Positions 54,665 through 64,000 of a DNA stretch of 64,000 nt are shown in pieces; positions within the stretch are counted from its first letter, which is position 1; every line of letters begins with the position of its first letter. A program made the position numbers and the translations under genes. The stretch covers positions 1 through 64,000 of the forward strand of contig JAGFMI010000020.1 of assembly GCA_021030905.1 (NCBI GenBank), given 5' to 3'. The notes under the pieces were generated by a model. That model searched no databases, was not told where the DNA came from, and worked only from the letters and a program-made list of their open reading frames with translations. This stretch comes from Pyrenula massariospora (Eukaryota > Ascomycota > Eurotiomycetes > Pyrenulales > Pyrenulaceae).

Positions 54665-55351
54665 CCGGGTTCTGGAGACAACAATCAGCGAAGGAACACG
54701 ATCGCCGGCAAGAAAGGAACCCGCGGAGTAGAAGGCATTGGATGATTTGAATTAGGGAGGGGTGTTGGCAGTCGGGCATTACCTGATGGGCGAAACAGAG
54801 TTGGCTTAGGTTGCCATTGAAGAAAGCATGTGCATCAAGGGGTTGGGAAGGAGCTCATCGAAAATTGTAAAACGCCAGGAACATGATCAGAAATCTCTCA
54901 TCTTCCATTTATTGCTCCACTGATTATAGTAAAAATTCTCTCAGAATCCAGTCTTGAGTATGAAAATTGCTTCCCATTTCTTGCTTGTTGGCAGAGGCGC
55001 TTGCTCTCTTCACGCATCTTCAGTGAACCGCGCACAATTACGGCCGCGGTTTCCGGTCACACAGACGATCGCAACTTCTTGTAGTCTCGTTACACTGCCA
55101 ATTCAAACTGATTTTGACTATGAATATCTAGGCATCATTGCATGCAAGTTTACGTCTTGTTGCTTCGTAATCAGAGGACGATTTTCAGGACAGGCATTCA
55201 TTCTCCCATTCAGCGTCTCCACGCTAACTATAGTTATCCGCCGATCTCCCGCCGCGCTAATCGATGCGGGTCATTCCACGCTCTTTTCGTCCTTTATCAA
55301 CAATAAAGAACACACACATTAACCGCCAAGCCCTATTCACACCACCGGACA
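54665..55351. other. Intergenic stretch, no gene seen
   Basis: About 690 bases, without a convincing gene. The frame 54954-55322 (+) has no motif and probably lies in the 5' flank of the next gene. Confidence 0.5.
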
Positions 55352-57133
55352 ATGGCCATCAACGGGCCCCCACCCCGCAAAAAGCCACACATCGAAACCA
55401 CCGCCTCCGCCCGCCGCAAATTCCAACGCAGCAACCGCCGCGAGACCTTTTCTGAATCCCGGATCCGACAGATCGAGCGGGAGCAGGCGCAGATTAACAG
55501 AGCAGCAGAAGCGGCGGATAGAGAACGGAAGAGGAAGGCGAATAGATTGAAGCAGGAGGAGAAGGAGAGGAGGGAGAGAGAGGAGAAGAGGAAGTTGGTT
55601 GAAGAGGGAAGGATCAGTGAAGAACAAACCTGGGGGAAAATTACGGCGAGTCAGCAGAGGTTGAACGCCTTTTTTTTGAGGCCTACAACGGGAGAGAAAA
55701 GAAAGAGGGACTATCCCAATATGGATCGTGAAGTGCATGGAGGAGCGGTCTATGAGAACCGGGGCGGTGAGGGTGAGGTGAAGATGAGATCCGATAACGC
55801 TGCTAAGATCGACCCCGTGACGAACGATCAAGCGCAGATCGGCTCTCAAGGACCTGAGCAGACAAAGAATCTTGAACCTGAACCATCTCGTCCTGTTCTG
55901 GATAATCAAGTATCCAAATCATCCGAAAGCGCCTCTCCAAAGTCGGATCCTGAAACTACCGACACCGAAACCACAATGGTACTGCCAACGATTACCGAGA
56001 TCGCAAATGAGGAACAGCACGAAAGCGAAAAGAATCAACCTGAAGAAGAAGTCGACTCATCTCTACCTGGCAGCTGGGATTTTGTGATCTGGGAAGACGA
56101 AGATTGCAAGGCTAATGCTAATAAAGACATCAATACCTCATTTGGTGACGCTGATACCGCCATCGATTCTCAGTTGGCTGCAGAGCTCACCGCATCCATC
56201 ACATCCAAACTCGACTCTGACGTCGCGACTCCTAGACGAGCCGCCATGGAAGCTACGGCACCAAACAGTGACTTCAAGAACATGAACACTCCCACAAAAG
56301 CCCCAGACCGAGCAGTGCTCGCCCAAATGACCCCCTCCCAGCTCAACACCCGCGAACGGCAAAAGCCAGATACCACCTCCGCCCCACCATCCAGCTCCAG
56401 CCTTCCAAGCCCAAGCCCAGAAAAGACGCGCCACCTCGTCCGAACCGCCGTGACCCCGCAAGACGCAGCGCAAGTCCTCGCCATGATCTGCTCGCAAGAC
56501 CTCGCCGGCGACGGCATGGAGGAAATCATCGAGGACAAGGAGAACAAGGATCCGTTGCATTTTACGCCGGCCAAGGCTTCGACGGCGAAGAACGGTAACG
56601 AGAACGAGAACACTACAACGAGCGCGGGGAAAGGCAAGAACGTCGACGAGCCTAAGTCTGCTGTTGAGGAGGATGACGACGAAGAGGCAGAGACCGACTA
56701 CGAGGACGTGTTCGACAGGGACAGCGAAGATTACGGGTCCTTTGTCGACGCCGACGTGCCCGAGGCGGTCTGGAACGCGAGCCCGAGCAAGAATAACCGC
56801 GGAGACGGCGCGGGCAAGAGCAAGAGTGGCTGCGCCGCGCGGGTGGAGATCGATCTGACGCCTATTAAGCTGAAGTTGTCTGTCAAATCTAGCCCCAGCC
56901 CTACGCCAGCTGAGTCCGAGTTCGAAGACCCCATCATCAAATCGAACGACGCCAAAGGGAAAGGAAAAGCGAAAGACAAAGAAAATCTGCACAGCAGCTT
57001 CGGGCTCGGGGATGTGAGCGAGTCCGACCTGGAGCGCGTTGCGAGCAGATACGACGCCGCGGCGTGTCCTGGGATGGGGAGGAACGGGGCGCTGGGAGGA
57101 GAGGTGTTTGATGGGGTCGAGGAGTGGGATTGA
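55352..57133 (+). CDS. PIP-box protein with KER-like helix, possible PCNA partner
   Basis: Single exon, 593 aa, no catalytic domain. Residues about 37-90 form a very charged Glu/Lys/Arg helix. It is followed at 101-108 by QQRLNAFF, which fits the PCNA-interacting PIP box (Q-x-x-hydrophobic-x-x-aromatic-aromatic; Q101, L104, F107, F108), with basic residues (KRKR) soon after. The rest is acidic and low complexity, with a TDYEDVFDRDSEDYGSF block near 450-465 and an LAGDGMEEIIEDKENKDP block near 385-402 that look conserved rather than random. The combination of charged helix plus PIP box recalls CAF-1 large subunit and other replication factors, but no CAF-1 core domain is seen. A role at replication forks is inferred only from the motif. 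Confidence 0.7.
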   Translation: MAINGPPPRKKPHIETTASARRKFQRSNRRETFSESRIRQIEREQAQINRAAEAADRERKRKANRLKQEEKERREREEKRKLVEEGRISEEQTWGKITASQQRLNAFFLRPTTGEKRKRDYPNMDREVHGGAVYENRGGEGEVKMRSDNAAKIDPVTNDQAQIGSQGPEQTKNLEPEPSRPVLDNQVSKSSESASPKSDPETTDTETTMVLPTITEIANEEQHESEKNQPEEEVDSSLPGSWDFVIWEDEDCKANANKDINTSFGDADTAIDSQLAAELTASITSKLDSDVATPRRAAMEATAPNSDFKNMNTPTKAPDRAVLAQMTPSQLNTRERQKPDTTSAPPSSSSLPSPSPEKTRHLVRTAVTPQDAAQVLAMICSQDLAGDGMEEIIEDKENKDPLHFTPAKASTAKNGNENENTTTSAGKGKNVDEPKSAVEEDDDEEAETDYEDVFDRDSEDYGSFVDADVPEAVWNASPSKNNRGDGAGKSKSGCAARVEIDLTPIKLKLSVKSSPSPTPAESEFEDPIIKSNDAKGKGKAKDKENLHSSFGLGDVSESDLERVASRYDAAACPGMGRNGALGGEVFDGVEEWD

Positions 57134-59810
57134 TGGCTGGACGTTCTCCTTCCTACTTTCTATTTTGCTTTGTTTGGAGGGTTAGAGGAGATGGGGGAGG
57201 GAGGGGGATATGCACGGCTCTCACTGGGTTAAGGTTGGATTGGGTTTCCGGTTTCTGCATTTGTCTTCGGCGCATGAGGCGGGTTGAGCACTGGCAGCAT
57301 GGCATGGCATGGTATGGCATGGTATGGGGTCATTGACGATACCATTCCATTATGACGCTGGAAAACAACTCTCTCCGCGTTACATTTCCGGGGCTTCAGC
57401 ATGGATAAACGGATGGACGGGGGTCTCTTGCATAGGAGTGGCGCTTTTAGGCGGTCCTAAGGCTTTTGAATATGGACGGAGGATCGGGTGAGCATAGCAT
57501 GGCATAGGAACGCATAGCAAGGCATCGCATGGCTGGGGGTTTCTAGTGATGAATCATGGTGGGCTGGGCTGGGCTTTGCATAGGTTGGACTTGGTTCGAA
57601 AGGGAGAACCTGGGTACATACCCACCTCTCTTTTTGCGTGCCTTAGCTACGAGGATATGCCTTTTTCTTTCCTGATGGGATGGTCATTGCATTAGATACT
57701 TAGGAAATTCAAGTATATCGAATTGGGTGAGATTTCCCCCCCTGGCCTTGTATTTCATGTCGTCTGTGTCGTTTCGTGTGGCTTTGTGACAAGGGCTTTG
57801 GGGTGGGTATTTATGGGAGTGTAGTAGAGGAGGGGAGGGGAGGCGCTGAGGTAGGGACTATTCGGGGTTTGGGTTGGTTTTAGGGGTTGGTAAGGTGCAA
57901 TGTAGTGTAGAGTTGGTCCGTAAAAGGGGTAAGGAGAGAACGACCATGCGTGGATGAAATTTTATTGACATGACCGTCATCGTTCCACAACGAGGGTCGT
58001 TACATGCTATAGCTTGTTTAGGTAATTTGTATAAAATGTCGCGTGCAGAGTAAAGCCGAGCTTTTTCTCTTGGTATAGTCATGGTTTACTTTTTCTAACA
58101 GAAATATGAACGCGTCTTGGTCCATTGATTAGGAAAAGGGTTTGGCTGTTGTATTTCTCCTATTTATCTTTTGCGTGAAGCGCAACATTCTCATAGTGTT
58201 TGGGGGAGAGGTTCGATGTGGAATCAAGCACAGACTGGTATTTTCTAGCCTCTCACGATGAGGAGACTGCTGTCCAAGTGATTTTCGCACCCAGCCGCCA
58301 GGATCGAGGGAGAAGAAAGCCCAAGTATCCCCAAAAGCTGTCTTAGATCTGGTCAGGTAAGTCTGAAAACCAAGTCGATTGACGCTATGATGTTGACCAG
58401 TCTTCCGTTCAGGTCAATTTCGGTGGCCGTGGTAACCATGATTTTCCACCGAATATATCAATCTTGGAGGCGTATTGTGGAAAGTGAGAGCGCATGAGTT
58501 CGAGGACAATAATATATAAGAAGGCGATTGAGGCGATGATCTGAATGGCGGTAAAGCATCTCAATCTGCGTGACATTTTGAGCAGTAGCAACACAGGACA
58601 AGCGTTCAGTGTTCGCAATGCTATAGTATTGCCACAGGAGTATTCATGAGTCGGACGTGATCTTGCCGCCTTACACGATTGGTACTTGTGGCTGAGAGTG
58701 TTACTTGAGACTTGTTAGGCGTGTCTTGTAAGAGATAGATATGCTCTCAGCAGCAGACCGGTTCCAAAAATGAGACTCACTCACAGACACGCTGCGACGT
58801 CTTATGGCCTTTTAAGCATTTGTGTTCTCCGTCCTTGATTTTATTGATCCTCGATGTTGAAAAGACTGCGGTAGGCTTTGTCGCTGGAATGAAGGCAACG
58901 GATGCTCCTGAGTCACTGAAGTTGCGCCAGCCTTCCTTCGTAAGGCGTCTTCACCGAGCATTCACTATACGTCTTTGGTGTCTTACAGGTCTCGGGAGTC
59001 TTGGCAGAAATACAGAGTATAATGAACGGTTGAATGAGCGACAGAGGACGGTTTCATACCGGAAGAAGAACCAATTCCGCATATGAGCCCAAGAAAGGGG
59101 TTGTTTTGAGGGCTGGCAATAGAAGACGGTCGAAATCCGGCAGACCATGGCCTTGCTAAAGGCTCTAAAGGAACGTCAGATTTCCCTGCGCACCAATTAA
59201 CCTGCGCCGATCTGAGCGCATCATGGATCGAATTTCACTGTCAAACTGATTTGTCCAGCCGTTGTGCAACCGGCGGCACCGTGCGGCGCTTCGAGACGCT
59301 GTGCCGCATAGTATCACGCACCTACCAGCGCAAATGCAACGGTCGCGATGTAATATTTGATTATGTCACCTATCCCCAGAGGTCTTACCTCTTCTGTTAG
59401 TAAGCGGCCGTAGAATATCTGGCCAAATAGTGTGAAATGTTAACCATCTGCCTCGAGTTACATAAAGGTATTAGAAACCGAGTCTGCTGCTTAATTCCAC
59501 GCACAGCCCTTTCCGTTGTCGGCTAATGGAGAATCCTTCTAATCTCTGGTTTATCAAGACACGGCTCAGGGTGTGACTCTCCTACAGGCGAGAGGCAGCG
59601 GCACCCTTCACGGAAATCGGCGAAAAGACAGTCAAGCAAAATGCCGTTCCCTAGCGACCCGACCTGTTCAACCCTGAAGCCTCGTAGCAGCGCTTTAGAA
59701 AGGGAAGTTCCGTGCCTAGTTTTCCCCGACTCGCACTCCTATTGTCCTCTACTGCTGTCTTCAGCTTCGCAATGCTACCTCTCGATCAGTTTTAGAGAAT
59801 CAGTATCGAA
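57134..59810. other. Gene-poor stretch with short repeats
   Basis: About 2.7 kb. GGCAT/GGTAT pentamers near 57297-57330 and looser copies near 57490-57540. A 55-codon frame with one hydrophobic span lies at 58409-58576 (-). No other gene was seen. Confidence 0.45.
57297..57330 (+). repeat. GGCAT/GGTAT pentanucleotide tract
   Basis: About six consecutive units of GGCAT or GGTAT. Looser related units (AGCAT, GGCAT) recur near 57490-57540. Confidence 0.6.
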
Positions 59811-60805
59811 ATGCACATCTTTTTAGAATTGCTCAATCGTTTTCTTGCATGGTCTGCCTTACCCTTGTATAAAATAGCCTTTGCAAACACTCCCTCTCAA
59901 AATGAATTCACAACAATCTGTTCATCACCTATCACTACATCAAGTTCTCATCTTGAGATTCGAAGTGCATCATTCAATTCGAATCAGAGATTATGTGGTT
60001 ACATGTCTGGGGACCCGGATAAACCATATAAAGTAGATCCGCCCTGGGCTTGCGTCACAGACACTTCCAAAAGCCTATGGGGACTCTGCTCAGCAAACTG
60101 TGAACTTCCAGGGGCGTGCTCCGACTCTTTTTCATGCAGCTCTGGATGTACTGCACCTGGCATCGTACCACAGAACATCTATACTTGGTATGAAAACCAC
60201 GTCCAGATTTTCCCGTCTAAATAGAATAAAGGATTGACAATATCTTTGGTAGCTCAGATCCCAACGCACAATTCTGTTCCACTGTTCTCTTAAATGCTGG
60301 AGGAGAGTCCACGTACACCTGGATCAATTGTGGAGCAAGGGGTGAAGTAAATACCTTTTTCATCACGCCAACAGCGTCGAGTACCTCGTCGTCCTCTTCG
60401 ACATCGTTATCTTCCAACCCTACCACATCAAGCACGTCTGCATCTGCAGAAACGTCAACACCTACGACACCAACACATACACCTTCATCATCTTCTTCAT
60501 CTGAACCAAACTCGTCGCATCCCAACAACACTGGAATCATTGTTGGCGGCACGATCGGTGGACTTGCTCTTATATCCTTTATCGGATTGGCAGTATACTT
60601 CATTCGCCGATATAGGTCAAATGCTCCTGTCAATAATGTTGCAAGTCAAAGTGTTCCAACTCAGGAGGCACGACAGCGAGGAGACTCCACAGTCAAGCAC
60701 CCGGTCGAGGCCCCGAGTGACAGTAACTACAGTAGTACGCTGGTGGGCGAGGGGCGAAGACGAGACATGAGCGAGGGAATTGGGCCGTCTGAATTGAGCA
60801 GTTAG
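59811..60805 (+). CDS. Single-pass membrane protein with Cys-rich ectodomain and Ser/Thr stalk
   Basis: Two exons, 59811-60187 and 60253-60805, with a 65-nt intron; about 309 aa. A hydrophobic N-terminus (about 8-25) probably acts as a signal peptide. The ectodomain has many Cys (among them CGYMSG, WACVTD, LCSANCELPGACSDSFSC and, after the splice, CSDPNAQFCSTV). A long Ser/Thr/Pro stalk follows. The TM span is IIVGGTIGGLALISFIGLAVYF, followed by a basic IRRYR stop-transfer and a polar tail. This is the layout of fungal cell-wall sensor-like or Mid2/WSC-style surface proteins, although no WSC domain could be assigned. It lies at the plasma membrane by inference. Confidence 0.75.
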
Positions 60806-63228
60806 CGTGAATTAAGATTTTGCAGAAAGCAGGCAGCTTAAAGTTCTAATGCTTGTCAGCACCAAAAACATGATTAATCCAATCAATTTGCCTTGAACAA
60901 GGATTGACATAAAGAGAATGAAGATTCGAGGAGCGGATTTTTTTAATGGTCCTTCAACCACAAGAGAAGTGTGATGATGCTTTGACCGACCGGTAGAGAA
61001 CCCTGTCGGATTATCCGGCCTTGGAATGTTTCACGACCAACATGCTCACAATTGCTCGTTGTAGCTCCACACATAACATCTTAGCATACTCGCTTCTTGT
61101 TCCGCGCCCTCTCAAGAGCCTTGTCTACCTCTATATACTTCAACAACTTTAGTCTCTTACTAACGGATCGCCTTGGAATAGTTTCTTGAAGCTCATATGC
61201 CACTAAAATCTGGCGTCAAACATACCTAGCCTAAAATTTTCGGACTGCGACTTCTCGGTTCAAACATCCGTTACTATGACAGTATCTATCGTTCTATTAT
61301 ACCTCTGTCGCATTCTAAACCTGGCGCAGTCAGGGAAGAGACGTTACACCCCTCCTAATATGATAAGGCTGGTAGACGAGCAGACACCTGGTGCAACAAG
61401 GACGGATGTAACGTTGTATGTCTTCCTCTGTCTCCTATTATGGACTGAAGAAACCACCATCCTCGCTCCTTTCTTCGTCTACGTCTCTAGTCCACAAGCA
61501 TTTCGCTAACTCAGAATCGATAGGTTAGGAATATGAAAATGAGTAACATAATTTTGATATACAGTGCACTCTGCAATTCTAGAACGGCCCCCTTTTCCTC
61601 AGTTGGTCTGCCAGGGCGACTACCAGATAGAAATTCTCTATTTTAGCCAAACACCTTGCCTCAGTCGATCGTGCGAAATCCTACCTTTTCCAACTTGATA
61701 TTCGAATAAGACTTCGGCAGTGGCCATTCGCCGTAGAAGGATGCCTACACTCTCAAACAAACCTCTCGAACAACGCTGTGCGGTCCATCTGTTCTTTCAG
61801 ACCCGAGCTCTATTTCACATATAACTTTCTTCACTAACTTGCTTCCTTGCTGCGATCTTATCGCTCGTTCGCTTGCAGACCTAATCTTACCATTCCCGGC
61901 AGCAGCGGCGACTTCAAGGGCGGTTGACCCACATACGATATTCCTCCCATACTGCATTCTTGACAATATCCGGAGAAAACCGTGATATCTTCCCTTATCC
62001 ACATATATCCATCCAAAACTCTCTCGACTGCGTCTCCCAGTCCCCATCCTCATCTCTTACTTATATATGAAACCAGAACTTCTCACTTCGCATGTGCAGT
62101 AGGTCTATTTCCCAGAATACCACGCCATTGACCCCTCTCAAACGCACGAAAAATCCCCATCATAAATCGCAGCAAGCAACACACACTACCAACATCCACA
62201 CTCTTTCAGCCCGAGCCCGAGCATCATCATGCCCCTCCATCCCCCCGCTACCCACTCACTGATCCAGGAACCACCCCCTCGCATGATCGAGTTACCTACA
62301 TACCTATCCAGCCCACCTTCCAGTTCACGTGTCCTACCTCCTTTCGCCGATCCCTACCTCTCTCATTCAATCCAGTATCGCTCAGCCGCGATGTTGAGCA
62401 TCTTCTGCACGTCTAGACCGCGGATTACGGTTTATATGGGTAGGCTGATGGCGCTGAGGATGATGTGTCTTTTGATGAAAGTAGCAGCAGGATGGTTTTA
62501 GAGGATGTTAAAGAGTCGCTGTGTGATGGTTGAAGAGCTAGGGTAAATTTTGGAGCGGTAAAGGTGGAGTCTGATGAGATATGCTGTATAGAAGTCTAAA
62601 TATAGTGTGGGGGAAAGGGAGGTGATTAGGGGGCGTTGTTTGTAAGATATTAAAAAAGTAAAGGGGGGGGATAGGGGGAAGGGTTTGGATATGTGATATA
62701 GGTCGATGATGCCTGTTAGTGGGCTCTAAGATGTCAATGTTAAATTAGAATGAAGTTGTAAACGCCGCTTTTAAGGCGTCGTCAACATAGATTCTTAATT
62801 TTGGCCCGCCATGCTCGTGTTGAAAGTGGGAGGCTGAAGGTGTGAAGTTGCTGTGGACCATACGTTTAAAAGCGCAATCTAATCTTATCTCTTGGCGCTT
62901 TCTCGTACAGGAAAGATTATTGTCAATCGAGGAATATCAAACAATGGATGTACGTCTTGAAAAAGTGAAAGAGAGACCGGAAAAGAATTTCCCACATTAT
63001 AGCGTAGCGTAGCGTTTATGTGGAGGTAGGATAGAAGGGAAGATGGATGGAATATATGATAGGTGGTGGGTAAAGAGTAGGTAAAAAAGTTTATGGAACT
63101 GAAGATGTTGTTTCTTTTTTTTTTTTTTCACTAGATTGGGGTCGAGCCATGAATGCTGTTTGGGTCAAGGAGAAGGATCTTCTCACCACCCATCTCGACC
63201 TATCCCACCGTCTCTCTCCGACTCACTG
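60806..63228. other. Gene-poor stretch
   Basis: About 2.4 kb. Short frames at 61276-61509 (+), 61745-62053 (-) and 62229-62501 (+) lack solid support. A homopolymeric T run lies at about 63115-63129 next to the eS19 3' end. Confidence 0.45.
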
Positions 63229-63926
63229 TCATTCATCCTCTTCATCCTCCTCCGCCACCGTCGTCCCCGCAATCCGATCTAGATCCCTCATTCCGCTCTG
63301 CGTGATCCTCCGGCCTCCCTTGCTCCCCTCCTCATCAAGTTCCACCACGCCTAATTTCTCTAGCGCCTGCACGACCTTCCTGTCTACGCTCCCGCTCGCG
63401 TCGCAGTGGTGTGAGGGGCGGGATCCGCGATTCTTGGTTGAACCATGGACTTTACGCAGCCGGCCGATGCCGACGCTTTTGCGTAGGTAGATGTGTCGTG
63501 CCACGGCGGCGGCGCGGATGTAGAACCAGTCTGGGGATTGAGGGGGGAGTTCGTTGCTGTGGGAGGTTTTGACCGTGTCGACCCAGCCTAAAGAACGCTC
63601 CCGTGTTAGCAGATAGGACGACAAATGTCTTAGGGGTTTCGGATTCGTATGGTAAGGGTTTTGGAGGGATTGAACGAACCTGGTATTTGGAGCTTGCCTT
63701 GTCGTTTCAGGAAATCGGAGTAGGCGGTTATGAATTTGTGTGCCTAGGTTAAGAGTGTTGTCAGCTAAATTCTGAAAACAATGACTGCTATTATGCAGTT
63801 TCATGCGCTCCTTGTCTCATAATTTGGAAGCCAGGTCTTGCCTAATTCACTGGATTGTGGTTCCGTGGATATCGTTTGGATTTTTGGGCCACTCACATCA
63901 ACATCTCGCACAGTAACTCCGCCCAT
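63229..63926 (-). CDS. rps19: Small ribosomal subunit protein eS19
   Basis: Three exons: 63897-63926 (10 codons), 63680-63743 and 63229-63587, with introns of 153 and 92 nt; about 150 aa, the normal length for eS19. The reading is unmistakable: GGVTVRDVD, AHKFITAYSDFLKRQGK, GWVDTVKTSHSNELPPQSPDW, YIRAAAVARHIYLR and the GIGRLRKVHGSTKNRG block. eS19 is an essential 40S head protein needed for late maturation of the small subunit rRNA. The first intron, right after codon 10, is longer than most in this window, as is common in fungal ribosomal protein genes. Only 74 bases upstream of the ATG are in the window, so the promoter is mostly outside. Confidence 0.96.
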
Positions 63927-64000
63927 GATTGCGGTATTGAGTTCCAAGATCAGCAATTAGGGAGCGTGTATGATGTAATCGCAAAAGTCGGAGGTATAGG

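Noticed and set aside
56138-56992. 284-aa frame antisense to the PIP-box gene
   Set aside because: No motif, no splice support, and repetitive composition mirrored from the sense frame.

Overview
The window reads as nuclear DNA of a filamentous ascomycete (Pezizomycotina). The evidence is many short GT-AG introns of about 46-75 nt with CTAAC/CTGAC-like branch sites, together with typical mould families: a LaeA-like methyltransferase, two P450s, a berberine-bridge-type FAD oxidase, a fungal rhodopsin-domain 7TM protein, a CBM1-GH5 cellulase, a DUF7730-type protein and a BOI1/2-type SH3-SAM-PH protein. A Leotiomycete is possible but cannot be proved from sequence reading alone. No bacterial operon, CRISPR array, rRNA or convincing tRNA was seen, and no retroelement or virus-like element was recognised.

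Layout. 0-10 kb holds a RING-type protein, the boi2 homologue (three exons rebuilt here) and, divergently, a large MIZ/SP-RING protein. 10-15 kb has a DUF1399 glycine-rich protein facing an SDR. 16-26 kb is metabolic and accessory: a six-exon P450, a divergent CDC123/D123-like protein, a disrupted conserved gene, a second SDR and a second P450. 26-31 kb carries a secreted CBM1-GH5 endoglucanase, a minisatellite tract and an unrecognised 365-aa protein. 33-41 kb has a seven-exon 7TM protein, an FAD oxidase and a conserved-looking membrane/coiled-coil protein. 43-50 kb has a LaeA-like methyltransferase, a gene-poor stretch and a WDR89-like WD40 protein. 50-57 kb has an Ayr1-like SDR, a DUF7730-type protein, a degenerate kinase and a PIP-box protein. 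59-64 kb ends with a Ser/Thr-rich single-pass membrane protein and ribosomal protein eS19.

How the genes relate. Housekeeping genes (eS19, WDR89, boi2, MIZ, ayr1) are interleaved with accessory genes. The two P450s, SDRs and FAD oxidase are not accompanied by a PKS, NRPS or terpene synthase, so no biosynthetic cluster is claimed.

The most unusual signal is compositional. In at least five genes the coding strand becomes C-rich in the second half and then abruptly G-rich at the 3' end, on both strands of the window. In the DUF1399 gene this G-rich end coincides with the Gly/Cys tail. Exon structures given in the evidence fields were assembled by eye from splice signals and reading frame and were not checked by computation.
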